The notes under the pieces: generated by a model
What the model saw: only the letters and a program-made list of their open reading frames with translations
Told to the model about the DNA's origin: nothing
Databases searched by the model: none
Program-made: the position numbers and the translations under genes
Shown here: positions 63,976 to 64,000 of the stretch, one piece after another
Position numbering within the stretch: position 1 is the stretch's first letter
How the letters are laid out: each line of letters starts with the position of its first letter
DNA from: Synechococcus sp. MU1617
GTDB lineage: Bacteria; Cyanobacteriota; Cyanobacteriia; PCC-6307; Cyanobiaceae
DNA: 64,000 nt
Assembly: GCF_020514235.1 (NCBI RefSeq)
Contig: NZ_VTLB01000002.1
Location: 582,815-646,814, forward strand
Reading direction: 5' to 3'

Positions 63976-64000
63976 GATGGCAGGAGCCTGCAGAGCCACA
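63970..64000 (-). CDS. psbA: C-terminal codons of a probable psbA (photosystem II D1)
   Basis: Only nine codons and the stop are in the window; they read VALQAPAIG. D1 proteins of marine Synechococcus end in a similar short tail that is cut off after export, so psbA is my best guess. Strong transcript-end structures fit a highly expressed gene. The call rests on very few residues. Confidence 0.4.
   Translation of the reverse strand, partial: VALQAPAIG

Noticed and set aside
1..64000. Mobile elements, prophage, CRISPR arrays, rRNA genes
   Set aside because: I looked for transposases, integrases, spaced repeats and rRNA landmarks and found none; gene content is housekeeping throughout.

Overview
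The window is a gene-dense chromosomal segment of a marine picocyanobacterium, most likely a marine Synechococcus. The reasons are photosystem II genes (psbI, psbN, psbH, psbO and a probable psbA tail), ntcA, an amt1-type ammonium transporter, crtR, an IctB-family protein, many small families known almost only from cyanobacteria (DUF3155, DUF4079, DUF1997, DUF3181, DUF3146, DUF3084, DUF3177, DUF2555, Ycf20), high GC and very short intergenic gaps. I see no rRNA operon, prophage, insertion sequence or CRISPR array. Three tRNA genes are present: Arg-ACG, Leu-TAG and Ala-CGC.

Layout. 0-9.6 kb: the 5' part of tgt, cobS, a soluble histidine kinase, purH, ispH and amt1, with small cyanobacterial proteins between them. 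9.6-19.1 kb: sfsA, murJ, tRNA-Arg, glyA, a WecA/MraY-type sugar-phosphate transferase, cinA and the leuCD pair. 19.1-22.4 kb: a secreted pentapeptide-repeat protein and a 948-residue LptD-like outer-membrane protein with an unusual inserted domain. 22.5-30.3 kb: psbI, a GH38 mannosidase, psbN opposite psbH, tatA, pth, a YqgF-like nuclease, a DUF3084 coiled-coil protein, ntcA with its own NtcA site, and rph. 30.4-42.3 kb: a CobA/CobO-like protein lacking its P-loop coupled to dcd, then thyX, a thioredoxin-fold protein, a lytic transglycosylase, glmM, a GlcNAc-kinase-like protein, ictB, trmB and a FIST protein. 42.3-53.3 kb: ileS, tRNA-Leu, crtR, gatC, a creatininase-family protein, a YhhQ-type transporter, a 3-methyladenine glycosylase, pyrB, a type II NADH dehydrogenase, Ycf20 and tRNA-Ala. 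53.3-64 kb: coaBC, psbO, sat, ftsH, eda, a DNA-binding-like protein with a histone H1-like tail, aroC, a cupin, an LpxO-like hydroxylase, a glycosyltransferase and the last codons of a probable psbA.

Most genes are housekeeping. Several sets may act together: tgt and the YhhQ-type transporter (queuosine), dcd and thyX (dTMP supply), slt, glmM and the GlcNAc kinase (cell-wall turnover), and ntcA with amt1 (nitrogen response). The LptD-like protein and the LpxO-like hydroxylase both point to an outer-membrane lipid that may be remodelled. The observations most worth following are the PagL-like insertion in the LptD-like protein, the P-loop-less CobA-like protein coupled to dcd, the ribbon-helix-helix-like protein with a perfect palindrome next to its start codon, and a run of four stem-loops after the probable psbA.
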